NCBI GenBank assembly: GCA_964023205.1
Contig: OZ026845.1
Location: 6,706,001-6,770,000, forward strand
Length of the DNA stretch: 64,000 nt
Reading direction: 5' to 3'
DNA from: Lutraria lutraria
Lineage: Eukaryota; Mollusca; Bivalvia; Venerida; Mactridae
Shown: piece after piece, positions 1 through 11,524 of the stretch
Numbering within the stretch: position 1 is the stretch's first letter
Layout of the letters: every line of letters starts with the position of its first letter
Translations under genes and position numbers: made by a program
Notes under the pieces: model-generated
Databases searched by the model: none
What the model saw: only the letters and a program-made list of their open reading frames with translations
What the model was told of the DNA's origin: nothing

Positions 1-3000
1 ATGATAATGATCTGGCTGAAGTATGCTAGTCAGCTTTTATCCAATACTTAATATATCGTTCCATTTTGCTCATGAGAATAAACAGCTCTACATTCGATTG
101 AAATAACTAATAAGTTAAATATTCATAACTGTTATATATAAGGTTTAAATTAAATTAAATGGGTAAATTGTTTTAGCATTTAGACGGAACGTGACTGTCA
201 AACAACACGCGTATACGTTTGTGAAAATCATCTAAAAAAAGGTTAATGCATTTAAATGTTCTATTTTTTTGGTTTGCCAAAACTTATTTGCATAACATTT
301 AAGATGATGAAAATAAATCGTGCCATTTTGGCATAGAAATACTAGACTAGATTCGTGTATGATATCCATTTTAAATGCATTAAATTCACTTTACTGTCTG
401 GTTATTCTTTCATAATATCATAATTTGAAAGCAATTTAATGTTAATTTGATGAATAAAAGACTGTCTGTTATTTTTCACTTGGCTCGTTTTGAAAACACT
501 GACGACAGCGGGTTTAGTCCAAAGCCAACAATTCAGAAATATTTCAAAAGTTTTTAGTGATTCGGAAAATACTATAATTGGTTAAGACGTGAAACTTATA
601 CATTTTAAACATTTGTTATATCTCATCGTATTTTCAAAATGATTATATAGACATTTATTAATGTCTTTCGTGGTTTACAATATCTTTTTAAACAGGTCAG
701 CAAAAATTGTTGAATATTTTGGCCAATAGTGTTTAGATAATTATGCATAGCACGTCTTGTTCCTTTTTGGCTATTCATTTGGATGCTAAACACTATTCCG
801 TTTAGAATCGTATGAATTCTTATATGGAGATTGATATTTTGCTATTATAGGGAAAATGGTATACCACTTCATGGTACATTGCAAACATAAAAAATAAAAA
901 AACAAAGATAAAATCACATCTGCTACAGACCCAATTCTGGAATTCATAACAATCGGACTTAAGTAATGTTTTTCTAATAGTTGCGAGTATCATGGCCTTT
1001 AAAATATTTGCTGGAATCTTTAAAATTAATATAAAAAATGACACAGAAAACTGTTTTTCCGTTATTGCCTGATCCAATTCTTGTAAAGTTATTGTGTCCT
1101 CTTGTTTTTTAACTTGTCACATAACACAACTTGAGCATTTCATGACACGGACAATTCGAACGTTGAGCAATTCAGGATTCCAGTGGGAATGACGACGTGT
1201 GCCCAACTAATCCAAAAAACGGTTTCAAATTTCATTGCATTTATTGCAGTTAATACAATGAACAAATGTTTTCAGAGAAGGAACACTGTTACAGTCCTAG
1301 AAACATCATCAAGGAAAGATTGACCGACTAGCTATGCGCTGCCGTGTTATAGTCAGTCGTTATAACGCCATTTTGCCCATCTTTCAATAATACCATAAAG
1401 CAGTATTAAAAATTTAATGGCAAATGGCGAAATCATTCCAATTCCAAAATATTACAAAACGAGCTTAATTCAGAAACCAAAAAAATGCCATTAAATTTTA
1501 TTCGAAATTAAATTCAAAAGCGATTCGGTGTAGTTTGATGGTTTAAATTCTCCTCATTGAATAATACAATTGATATGAATGGTCGTATTATTAGTTTAGT
1601 TATGCTTTTGTGAATATTCAAATTCTATTTTACAATTCAGATTGTTGTCGTAAATGATGCATAATTATGCTAGTATGATACATCACTCAAAGCGAACTTC
1701 AGTTATTTTACATGTACATAAAGCCATAACAATTGAATGCATTTAATAACTTACTTCTGTCTTAATGTTGTGTATGTAATTCGATTGAATTTTATCCTTA
1801 TCATATAGAAAACTGGATTTTATATCAATATTCCTTTTTTTACAAATTTCCAATACTTACGCACAGAAGTTTCGAAGTTCGTCTCTAAAACTGTGCAAAG
1901 AAACAAACTTGAATAAAGATCGTTTGTTAGATCAACTGTCCACATTTGGAAAAATACCGCTTCATTCTGATAACATGTTACCATTACAATTGTTAACTTA
2001 CAGGGACAGATTTTGTTTAAAAAAAATAAGAAAACACAAAAAGGTTATAAAAACATAATGATTGTGTTTTTAAACTTTTTTAATTTTGAGTTCATGTACC
2101 ATTTTTGTCAGATATAGCTCTATACACGTTGTACATAGTTTTTAATACAAATATGTTGGACACTACTCCATGCGGTTACATTGAGACTATAATGTAATCA
2201 TGGACTTTTAGAGTTCAGCACGACCGAATTCGTCTCTTCGGTGAAGATTTATTAAGAAACATCACAGCTAACTAGATTTGACACAAAACCATTCATGTGT
2301 AGAAGATATTTAGGAAAAAAACAGACATTCGGCATCGCTACCGTTTGATATAAACTAATTATGTAATTCTTTCCAAAAAATTGGAACGACTGTACTAGGC
2401 TAGTACTTATCTGTACCATTTATTGAGAAGGAATACGCCCAATTAAATATTAAGGGCGGGTTCCATCTAATTGTTAGCGACAAGGGCAATGAACTCGAGC
2501 TCTAATTCCGTCCAGTGACCTCCCGAACCGAATTATGTTACCATGGCAATAATGAAATATATGGAATACTGTTCACTGCCAATATAGACGCGTTTTAAGT
2601 TGAACACTGACTGTTTCCGAACTGAAACAAAACCAATTTATTAATGTTCTATATGTGGACAATTCAAAGTTATAACTTACAAAGTTATCAACGAATAATG
2701 TCAAAACACTTATTCAATATCCAGACACTTGTGTCTATGTAATATAATTCAGCTACATAAGTGTTTTCTATAGTGGAAGCTCTATATAAGTATCTAAATC
2801 TATTCTTTAATAGTATTGTTATTTGTTCCAATGAGCACTATTATTTATTTCACCTATTAATCTATCATCCCTTTATAGTTAGTATGGGTAAAGATCCTGG
2901 TTGGAGAAATAGGAGAAGTTATGATTGAATCTGCAAGGGCAGCAACTCCACCTCGACACGAAAGGAAAGTCTTAAATACGCCAGTTAAAAAAACAACACT

Positions 3001-5980
3001 TTGAACGTTAAGTGCCATTCATAAATTATTATTTCTAGCTTGTATGAATTTCTAAACTACAATTCAGCCTTTGTAATTATTAAGTATAACTTTAAAACAT
3101 TGCAATCTAAATGCATTCGTTCGTTTAAGATCCCACTAGGGACCTAATGCTTAACGTTCAACAATCGTTTAGCGTGTCGTGTTGCCCAATCAGCCAAGAT
3201 TATTATCTAGAAATACTTGGTACAAGAAGACTTAGACTGTACTCAGCACATAAATAAACCAAAGGCTTATAATTGTATTTTATTGATACTACGGGTACAA
3301 TAATTACTATATTTCCATGTTTATAACAATTAATTTAATATCTTTAAATATTTATGTATACATGTACAACAAACCTGCTACTACTAGTGATGTTCTGATT
3401 AATAATTTATTCATCATTGACGAATGGTCTTTGACGTGACGATGACGATGCTCCCATTTCGTCAACTGATTGATTTCTGTACGTAGTTGTCGTTCTTGAC
3501 TATAGTACTGCATACCTTACACGGTTTTACTTTAAAGATGATGCTGTTCAAGCTTAACTGTAAATGCAGCATAAGTCTGGCCCAGTGTTGTTTGTTTAAT
3601 AATCAGTATATTTTGATGTGATGTTTACTCAAACATCTTACTAATGTTCAATAATTTAATATTTAAATTCTCATTGATTTTGTGCTATTCGATTGGTGTA
3701 AGGGATGTTAAATTCATGCAATACTAACAATATTTGACCATTCTTATTTAATCAGTTTTAATCGATTAATCACTGACTTTTGAACGAAATGTTAATGGAC
3801 TGATTACAATCACTAGCTATTACATAACTATTTCTTACGATAGATAATAAGCCCACTATTTGATACAACATGTATGTTTATAATCAAATTCCTTTAATGA
3901 AATGTAAATTTATATAAATGCATATTTCATGATGAAAAAATATTTACTTACTAAATAAATGTAGCGCGCATTTACATAAAAGGGTAAGTTACACGTCGTA
4001 TAATCCATATGGAAAATATACTATTAAACAAGTAAGATGGAAGGATATAATTATGATATAAATCAAAGAATAAAGGTCTGTCCCTAATGAAGGAAAACTT
4101 ACCAAAAGATATTAATGTGAATTGAGTCGATATTTACTGAATATAAAAAACATGAAAGTTGACTTCAGACCTTTTCGAAATATATTTCAACACGACTGAC
4201 CTTACAAACTTTCTGCCAAAATTAATTGCTGCAGTGTGTAAAATTTGGACTTCGGTTGAAATTTTATCATAGTATCAATGAAATGAAAGTTAATTGTTTC
4301 CAGGTATAGAAAGAATCATGCCATGGATATGAGGTCTAACCCCTGTGATAGTTGGATAGTAATGGCTCTAATAGTCATTGTGTGTATGGCTATAACTAAC
4401 CAGAATTGTTATCTGTAGATACATCAGTGATATAGATTTCCGACCAGAAAATGATTATCTATATACCACGTGCGAACATTCCTCTGCTATCTTCGAAGTA
4501 TCTTCGTGCACTGTATTTGACACCCGGTCAGATTCTATAAATCCGGGGAAGCTTTCAAGTTTAATTATATCATAAACCAACAATAAATAGCTACATTGAT
4601 TGCTTATTTACTCTTATTATCTATCAACATATGTATGATTGACGGCCGGAACTGATAAGTTGTAAGACTTTGCCTTTACACCGTTCATTAACGTACAGTG
4701 TTGTATGTAGTTTGTTTGTGGCATTGGCGGATAGTCTTACAATTCACGAGATTTACTCCGCCGAATAAAAAAGACAAGCGAAAGCGGACTAATAGTATAA
4801 TAGTTTTGGATCAATGGAATCAAACTTTCGTATGATAATGTTGTTAAAACCAGACAAAAAAAAGAAACGCCCAGTGTATATGATAAGATGTATTTTATTT
4901 TGAATAATCAATTAATAATTTTTGTCACTATGTTTTAACACAATTATTATCATGTTAAGATAAATTTCATAAAGACTCTTTACTTTTAACTTAAGTCATT
5001 GATATTTCATATTTGATCTTACTAAAATCAATTTTAAAATAGAAGATAATATCGTTTTAAGTCAATATACGCAAGTATTGGAAAAGTATCTTTTCGCCTT
5101 TCAAAATGAAATGAAATCCATTTAAAGAAACCTTAGACTTTTAACAATTAAGCAATTAAACTGTCTGTACATTTCTCTGATTTGTTACGTTCTGTTGTCT
5201 GTGTGTTACGATGTTGTTCACCGCGACCGTCTATTGTTTTATCGACTGCACTGTTTATGAATTCTACAGGTGTAGAAGTACAATAACATATGACGAATTG
5301 TGGTCTTTGTCAGATTTGGTTTCCAAGTAAACAGGTGTACGCAAGTTTGCCAGCACTTTTTTGTGGCTACTTATAAAATATATAATGGTACAATGGAATA
5401 GATAACACAATGACATCTCCCGATAATCAGATTTCCATTATGTGTTTATAAAGAATGGTTCCGCATCTCGTAGCCTTTGAGGAACCAATAAAAGAGGCAT
5501 GCATTACCTTCAACCATTGATTCGTGTGTCATCAAATGAAATTAGTGTCAACGGGCCTCCAACAAACAATATTGTATCGTCTAATTGTTAAATAAATCTT
5601 TGCCACGGACCAGTATGTATGCCTTCGTAATTTAAGACTAGGCTGTCAGTTTCTTGATAAGTATATTGAATAAGCTGACCGATGGTTTAGAGAAATTAGA
5701 TAAACACCATTCTATGTGTCACGAGAGAAATGGTTCGAACAGAAGCAATTACATATTGAATGGCTGAGTGTGTAGACCGAAGTAATGGAGACAATTTGAA
5801 TCTAAGCGCAAAGGTGAAACTTGCTGTTTGTAATTTTTAGTACTATTAATTGTGTGTATATATCTTATTTTTCGTGTGTAGAACTGTACGTTTTTGTAAT
5901 AATTTCAATTTCTTTTCATCGAGAGTTCATAAAATTTTGTAAAATTTTAGTACTATTATTCGTTAGTCCGTCTTCCTATA
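1..5980. other. AT-rich stretch without recognisable gene
   Basis: Both strands are AT-rich with dense stop codons. I found no conserved coding segment, tRNA, TIR element or tandem array. A short motif GAATTCTACAGGTGTAGA near 5259 recurs near 55529, which may mark a small dispersed repeat. Otherwise I see nothing to annotate. Confidence 0.6.
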
Positions 5981-6220
5981 TTTCAGGGAAGCCTTTTCAG
6001 TGTCCCCATCCAAACTGTCGAGTCTAGAACTTTGTTTATAGAAAATCATACGAAAACGGGTGAGGCGTGTGTGTCGGTACACGACAAAGAACCAACTTGG
6101 CGAAAACCTATTCGAAATAAGGGTAGGGATATAAATACCTGGTTCTCAAGTATCTTCTCCCCTTCTCTCTCAATGAGGCGGCTCTATAAATGACAAGAGC
6201 TGTCGATTTAACCAACCAAT
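5981..6220 (+). repeat. SINE family B copy, 5'-truncated
   Basis: This segment matches the body of the SINE best seen at 20738-21066. Shared blocks include the CAGTGTCCCCATCCAAACT region, the tract with GTTTATAGAAAATCA, the GATGAGGCGTGT-like segment and the 3' CTGGTTCTC...TATC...CTCTCTC block. The tRNA-like promoter head (A and B boxes) is missing, so it is a 5'-truncated, presumably dead insertion. Short open frames across it are chance. Confidence 0.7.
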
Positions 6221-7521
6221 AAAGAACTGGTCCTTGGATTGTAATTAATCTATCATAACGTATAATATTCAGAAATTTGCTAGCAGCTAAACCGGCAATT
6301 GCAGCGTGTACGTGTTTTCGACGAAAATGGTGCATTTGTTAACAGAGGTTTAAAAGCCGTGTAAACATATTCGTTACTGAAAACATAGTAACAGGTGTTT
6401 CACAATTAATGCGATAACATAATTATCTAACGGAAAGCAAGCACATAAGGTAAGAAGTTTTGTGACGAATGCTCAAGACTGATTCTGATTTTTTTATTTT
6501 ACCTGCTACAAACATGACTTATTACGAATCTGTTCTTACAAGCCCTCATAGAATCGTTTTACCTGTAATAACATTATCTAAAAATCAAAGTTGTACCGTG
6601 CATTTTATTGTTAGATTGTATCACCCAATTGCGTACTGTGTTTATAAAAATGTCAAAGCTGAATAAAATGTATTATTTAGTGTTATCGAAATATCAATGA
6701 AACAACTTATTTTGCTGATATAAGTGGTAAGTATAAATGTATACTTATGTTTGTCTGAAAGCGTACCCGAATAACGATAACACTAAACGGTATAATTAAT
6801 TTAGTACTTTGTCGTAAGTACAGAGCTATGAACATGTACATCACAGAGAAATATTATTATGTTTGATGATTTTCTAAGACTATAACGGCACTATAGAAAC
6901 CATTCCGGATGTATTACGACATACGTAATGACTGCTTCTTTCTATATCGAGTAACATTTTGGGTAAAGCGGCCAATATTTTGGAATCCAATTCTGAAGAT
7001 GAACATGTAAAAATAGTGTAAATGTTTTTCTTTGATTTACAAACTACAAGGGAAAAATACGATTATGATGCTTCATACTCACCGTTATCACAATCAACTA
7101 CTTATTCTTTATATCTTATCTGCTACCTATCTTAAGAGCTTTATCTTTAATCGCAATAGCAACAAATCATTTCTTGTTGATGATATCAACTTATATTCTT
7201 ACAGAGGTAGAAATCCACGGTGTTTTCCATTGTCAATGAATATTTCCTAGTTCTCATTCAGAGGATTTGTTAAATCAGTTGAATCAAAGATTGTGTCAAC
7301 CTGAGATAACTTATAAGAAATTTAAGTAGATTCCGAATTCGATATGCTTAAATTTATTAATTCGCTTCCCAATTTGTATAAACTATATCAGCACCCTGTG
7401 CATTAAATTTTATTACTTATTACTATGAATTATTCAACTTAATTGAACCGGAATTGAAAAGTATTGCAAAACTTAACTATTTAAGAACAGAACATGTATC
7501 AATCGAGATCGGACAATTTTC
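6221..7521. other. AT-rich stretch, nothing recognised
   Basis: Only short chance open frames are present (up to about 72 codons). No conserved motif or repeat was seen. Confidence 0.55.
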
Positions 7522-7663
7522 TCATGCGAGGAAGCTGTCAGACTAGATCCGGAAAGTGTTTGATTCTACTCATGTTCTCATGAACACGCGTTGGTTCTTC
7601 CTTCACTGATGAAGCTGGTCAAAGTTGTCAAATGACACTTGCTTATGGTGCGACATTAAACCT
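7522..7663 (+). repeat. SINE family D 3' body fragment
   Basis: It shares an ordered set of blocks with 30640-30815: GGAAGCTGTC, a GGAA.GT block, TCTTCCTTCACTGATG, a short AAGTTG..AAAT block and the terminal TGGTGCGAC.TTAAACC. The last block is the likely conserved SINE 3' tail. No A or B box is seen upstream, so this is a 5'-truncated copy. Confidence 0.5.
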
Positions 7664-8940
7664 CAGTAAGAATGATACTGTAACTGTGTCAGAAGTCCTT
7701 AAGGAACGGATAAATGTAAAAATGAAAGGATGATACTGAAAGTGGGCATACAATATCCGTCCTGATTAACTGCCACCCATGTTTTACAATTAACTACAAT
7801 CCATTGCGTTCAATAATCTGAAATAAATCGAACCGTTATGTAAAAAGGCATGGAGAAGAAACAGTGACTTGCTTTAAATTGTATCATGGAAAGGCATTTC
7901 CATAAAATACGTACATGTAATATCAAAAATAAGAATATGCATACCCAATTGGTTTGAATGAGTTTGAAATTATTTGTTCTATATTTTCCTCAAATACCAA
8001 CTCACACCACTTGCACTAAATAGAACGCAATATCAAAAGTCGATTTGTTGGTAAATTTATTTCAGATTTTCATAAACGAACATTGAAGCGCGCTCTTTTT
8101 AACACTAGATGATATGCAAGACTTGACAATGCGATGCACACCACTACGTATGAAGTACTGAACGATTGTTTAAACCGTTTAAATTGTTGTCTATGAAAGG
8201 GAAACATAATTAAACACCTTTCAATGTATTACCAGACATCGGTGAGACCTAGTGCTGTCTTGGGAAGTTTAATGGAAATGAAGTTTGTTGTTTGGCATCG
8301 TAATGCAATTCTTACATCGCGTTTTGTGCATTTTTACATGACGTTTTATAAATGGAACTAGCATTATTGTTGGCATATCTCTTGTAAATATTTTATACTC
8401 CTGGCAAGACGTTTTATGCAATCTGCTTGGTGGTTCGTGTTGAAATCATTTATTTTTATTGCCATATCTTAAGTGAGGCTGTTAATATCTTTAAAAGATC
8501 GAATTGTTAAATCCAAACTAATTATGTGTTAGATACCTTAATACAGAACATGTTTTCTCTTTCTGCACACATTATGTCTACTCCATCTGAAGAAAGTATT
8601 TCTCTCGAGAAATACACATCTGTCATTTACATTTTAACGATAACTGTTAATAAAAGACAATTACAGAAGAAAAGAATTATACGATGAAATTATGGAATAA
8701 AAGCATTGAGGTTTTATCGCAGCCGATTCTCAAGTAAAATTTTATACGAGGTAACAATGATGCAAACTTCACCACGATAAATCTCCCCCGTATATCCGAC
8801 CAAAAATCAAAGAACTGAAAGTGCTATATTCGGGAAATCGATAGGCAAGCTTCCTATAGGAATACCACATTCAAGGTCATTTGCATCATAAATGACTACG
8901 AACTAGCAAGCTGTTTTATGAACACTGCAACCTAATTTGA
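7664..8940. other. AT-rich stretch, nothing recognised
   Basis: No recognisable gene or repeat was found. The sequence becomes SINE-derived at about 8941. Confidence 0.5.
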
Positions 8941-9158
8941 CCCGCCTCCGTGGTCGAGTGGTTAAGGTCGACGACTTCAAATCACTGTTAACCTCTCACT
9001 GATAGAGGATCGTGGGTTCGAGCCCAGCTATCCCGCTAAAGTAGGCAGTTGCTTACGGAGGATGGGAGTCCAGGACTGGTTCTTCCCAGGCGCGATGCTT
9101 AGATGAACTGCCCGCCTCATATCACTGTTGAAAGGGGCGTAAAACACAAATAAACAAA
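8941..9158 (+). repeat. SINE family A, full-length, tRNA-Ser/Leu-like head
   Basis: The head reads like a class II tRNA. It has an A box at 8951-8961 (TGGTCGAGTGG), a CTTCAAATC anticodon-region segment, a hairpin resembling a long variable arm (CCTCT...AGAGG) and a B box at 9015-9025 (GGTTCGAGCCC). The tRNA-unrelated body (CAGTTGCTTACGGAGGATGG, then TTGAAAGGGGCGTAAAAC) ends in an AAATAAAC-type A-rich tail. Both internal pol III promoter boxes are intact in sequence. A second copy lies at 20431-20634. Retroposition by a partner LINE is known for such elements in general; none is identified here. Confidence 0.85.
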
Positions 9159-9584
9159 ATGAACATCAACTTAATTGCTATTCCATGTTCTTCTGTCAAA
9201 TTATTCACGCAGTCCTAATTACGTAACAAAATAATTTGCATTCAACATGAGTTTGTCTACCTATATTTTAAAATGTTTCTTTGAATACAAACTTCGTTAA
9301 TTACTTGTGTTACATTGTGTCACGATTCTGACAATAGAACTAGATTTAGTGGTTTAATGGAAACGTTGGGATGTCTACAGAGACCATGTGAGCATAAATT
9401 ACAGTATGTTCATTGATCGAAAGCATAAATGTTTTTTTCGCAATACGAAACAAACCCGGCAAAATGACCAAATGACCGTTGACTAAACCGCAATTGTTCC
9501 TTCAGAGTAAAATATTCCACTCATGAGCATCGGAAATGATTTTCGTCCGAATTCGTATGTGCTTCTAAGCTTCTACTAGTAATG
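9159..9584. other. AT-rich spacer, nothing recognised
   Basis: No gene or repeat was recognised between the SINE and the minisatellite. Confidence 0.5.
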
Positions 9585-10197
9585 TGAACATATCAGATAT
9601 GAAGTATGAATACACACTATATGAAGTATGAATACACAAGATATGAAGTATGAACACACAAGATATGAAGTATGGACACACTATATGAAGTATGAATACA
9701 CAAGGTATGAAGTATGAATACACACTATATGAAGTATGAATACACAATATATGAAGTATGAACACACAATATATGAAGTATGGACACACGATATGAAGTA
9801 TGGATACACAAGATAGGAAGTATGAATACACAAGATAGGAAGTATGGATACACAAAATAGGAAGTATGGATACACAAGATAGGAAGTATGAATACACAAG
9901 ATAGGAAGTATGGATACACAAGATAGGAAGTATGAATACACAAGATAGGAAGTATGGATACACAAGATAGGAAGTATGGATACACAAGATAGGAAGTATG
10001 AATACATAAGATATCAAGTATGAATACACACGATAGCAAGTGTGTATACATAAGATATCAAGTATGAATACACAAGATATCAAGTATGAACACACAAGAT
10101 ATCAAGTACGAACACACAAGATATCAAGTATGAACACACACGATAGCAAGTATGAATACATAAGATAAGAAGTATGAACATACCAAATATGAAGTAA
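9585..10197. repeat. ~22-bp minisatellite, about 28 units
   Basis: The units have the form GATATGAAGTATGAATACAC plus two bases, mostly 22 bp with a few of about 20 bp. Variants are grouped along the array. ATATGAAG dominates the left third, ATAGGAAG the middle (about 9812-10005), and ATATCAAG or ATAGCAAG the right (about 10009-10165). This is the pattern expected from local unit duplication. The minus strand is open in three frames, giving hydrophobic 22-residue periodic peptides (three units = 66 nt). I regard these as an artefact of the repeat. Confidence 0.95.
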
Positions 10198-10784
10198 AAC
10201 AATGCTAAATATAGAATGTAAGATACTTGAAGTTATATCTATAACGTAGATATGCAAACATAATGGATCAATTACCGCTTAAACACATCAGTTATGACAT
10301 TACTAATTGTTCATAAATCTCAAACTTGCCCATTATGTAAAATATTGGAGTGTTTTACATAACGGACAAATTTTGGCTTATATCTATCACATACATGTTG
10401 TAAATCTAACTTTACTCACTCGATACAATGGTTAATAATAAAGTAAATTTGACAAGTTTTAATTAAAAACATATAATCTATCCACCATTGTCTAACCCGT
10501 GATTAACTGGTAGTTTGTGTTGTAGATATGCTTTATTATTGAGTAAATGATTGATATCTTAAAAGTTTAATTGTAAGGTAAATGTAACAGGTGTTCATTT
10601 TTTTGCAAATACGCAGTAACTTATCAAAATTAATGTGGTTTTCTTTTCGGAAATGGATTATAGGCCCGACGCGGCAGGATGTTTTAAATTCATTAATGCT
10701 GTCGGTATATCTTGTTATCACATAATTATGTCACTATAAGAAAAAAATTTTATCAACCCATCATAGGTACATAAAAAGTAAACA
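10198..10784. other. AT-rich stretch, nothing recognised
   Basis: No recognisable feature. Only short chance open frames are present. Confidence 0.5.
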
Positions 10785-10965
10785 CAGGGGAGCCTCTATA
10801 ACCCGCTTTAGTCCGGATCCGGACAAGTTAATTGAAGGGATTTCGGATAAGGATGTTTTTTTAGATACATTTGACATAAGCTGTTTTTCGATGAAATTAA
10901 ATTAAAATAAGGACCTACCATTTTTAAGGGACTATTGTCATGTCGGATAAGAGGGGTCTATATTA
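10785..10965. repeat. Possible MITE (label I) with degenerate inverted ends
   Basis: The left part contains CCTCTATAACCCGCTTTAG followed by TCCGGATCCGGAC. The reverse complement of the right end has ATAGACCCCTCTTATCCGAC. These align loosely as terminal inverted repeats, and CGGATAAGG recurs inside. The CCTCTATAA-type start resembles ends of non-autonomous Tc1/mariner or pogo-like elements. No target duplication was resolved and no second copy was seen in the window. Confidence 0.35.
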
Positions 10966-11524
10966 AAAAGTTTTTTATTGTGTGGAAGTTAAAACAAGAT
11001 ATTTAATAATCATAAAAGGAAAAAAAATGATTGGGTTGGAGTTAAAGTTCTTCCTTCAAAACGTGCTAAATTCATACATATTCTGTACTATTTGTATAAT
11101 TGAAATATTTCATGTAATGATAGATCGGGTATTGATCAGAGAACTACGTTTCAACACCATTTTTAGTCTATATATGCTATTAATGTATGCAATCGTAACT
11201 TGGGATTTAAATCGGTGCTGAAAATATCATTTCGTATCCCGAGAGTGCAGTACATCGATTGTACAATTCATTAATATCTTTTTTTTCAGCGAAAACTATC
11301 TAGAAGTGTTCTCGCTAGGGAGAATACAAGTTTGTCTCCTCGTTTTATGTATCAGAAAAAGACGCGTATTCAGTGTCCATGGCAAAACCGGCCCCTGTTA
11401 AAACAGATATGATACTTTTTAGATCTGCTTCGTTTGCACCTCTGGTTTATGGTTCATTTGATTTAATTATAAAATATAATATGATACCACCATATTGTCG
11501 ATGAACGTGAAAATTGTTGGTCAG
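10966..11524. other. AT-rich stretch, nothing recognised
   Basis: Only a 79-codon chance open frame and AT-rich sequence are present. No repeat or gene was identified. Confidence 0.45.

Noticed and set aside
8941..9030. A functional tRNA gene
   Set aside because: A and B boxes are present, but the acceptor stem does not pair cleanly and the sequence continues into a repeated non-tRNA body with an A-rich tail. It is a SINE head.
9565..10095. 176-codon minus frame rich in Y, C, I and L
   Set aside because: It is the readout of the 22-bp minisatellite; three minus frames are open with the same periodic peptide.
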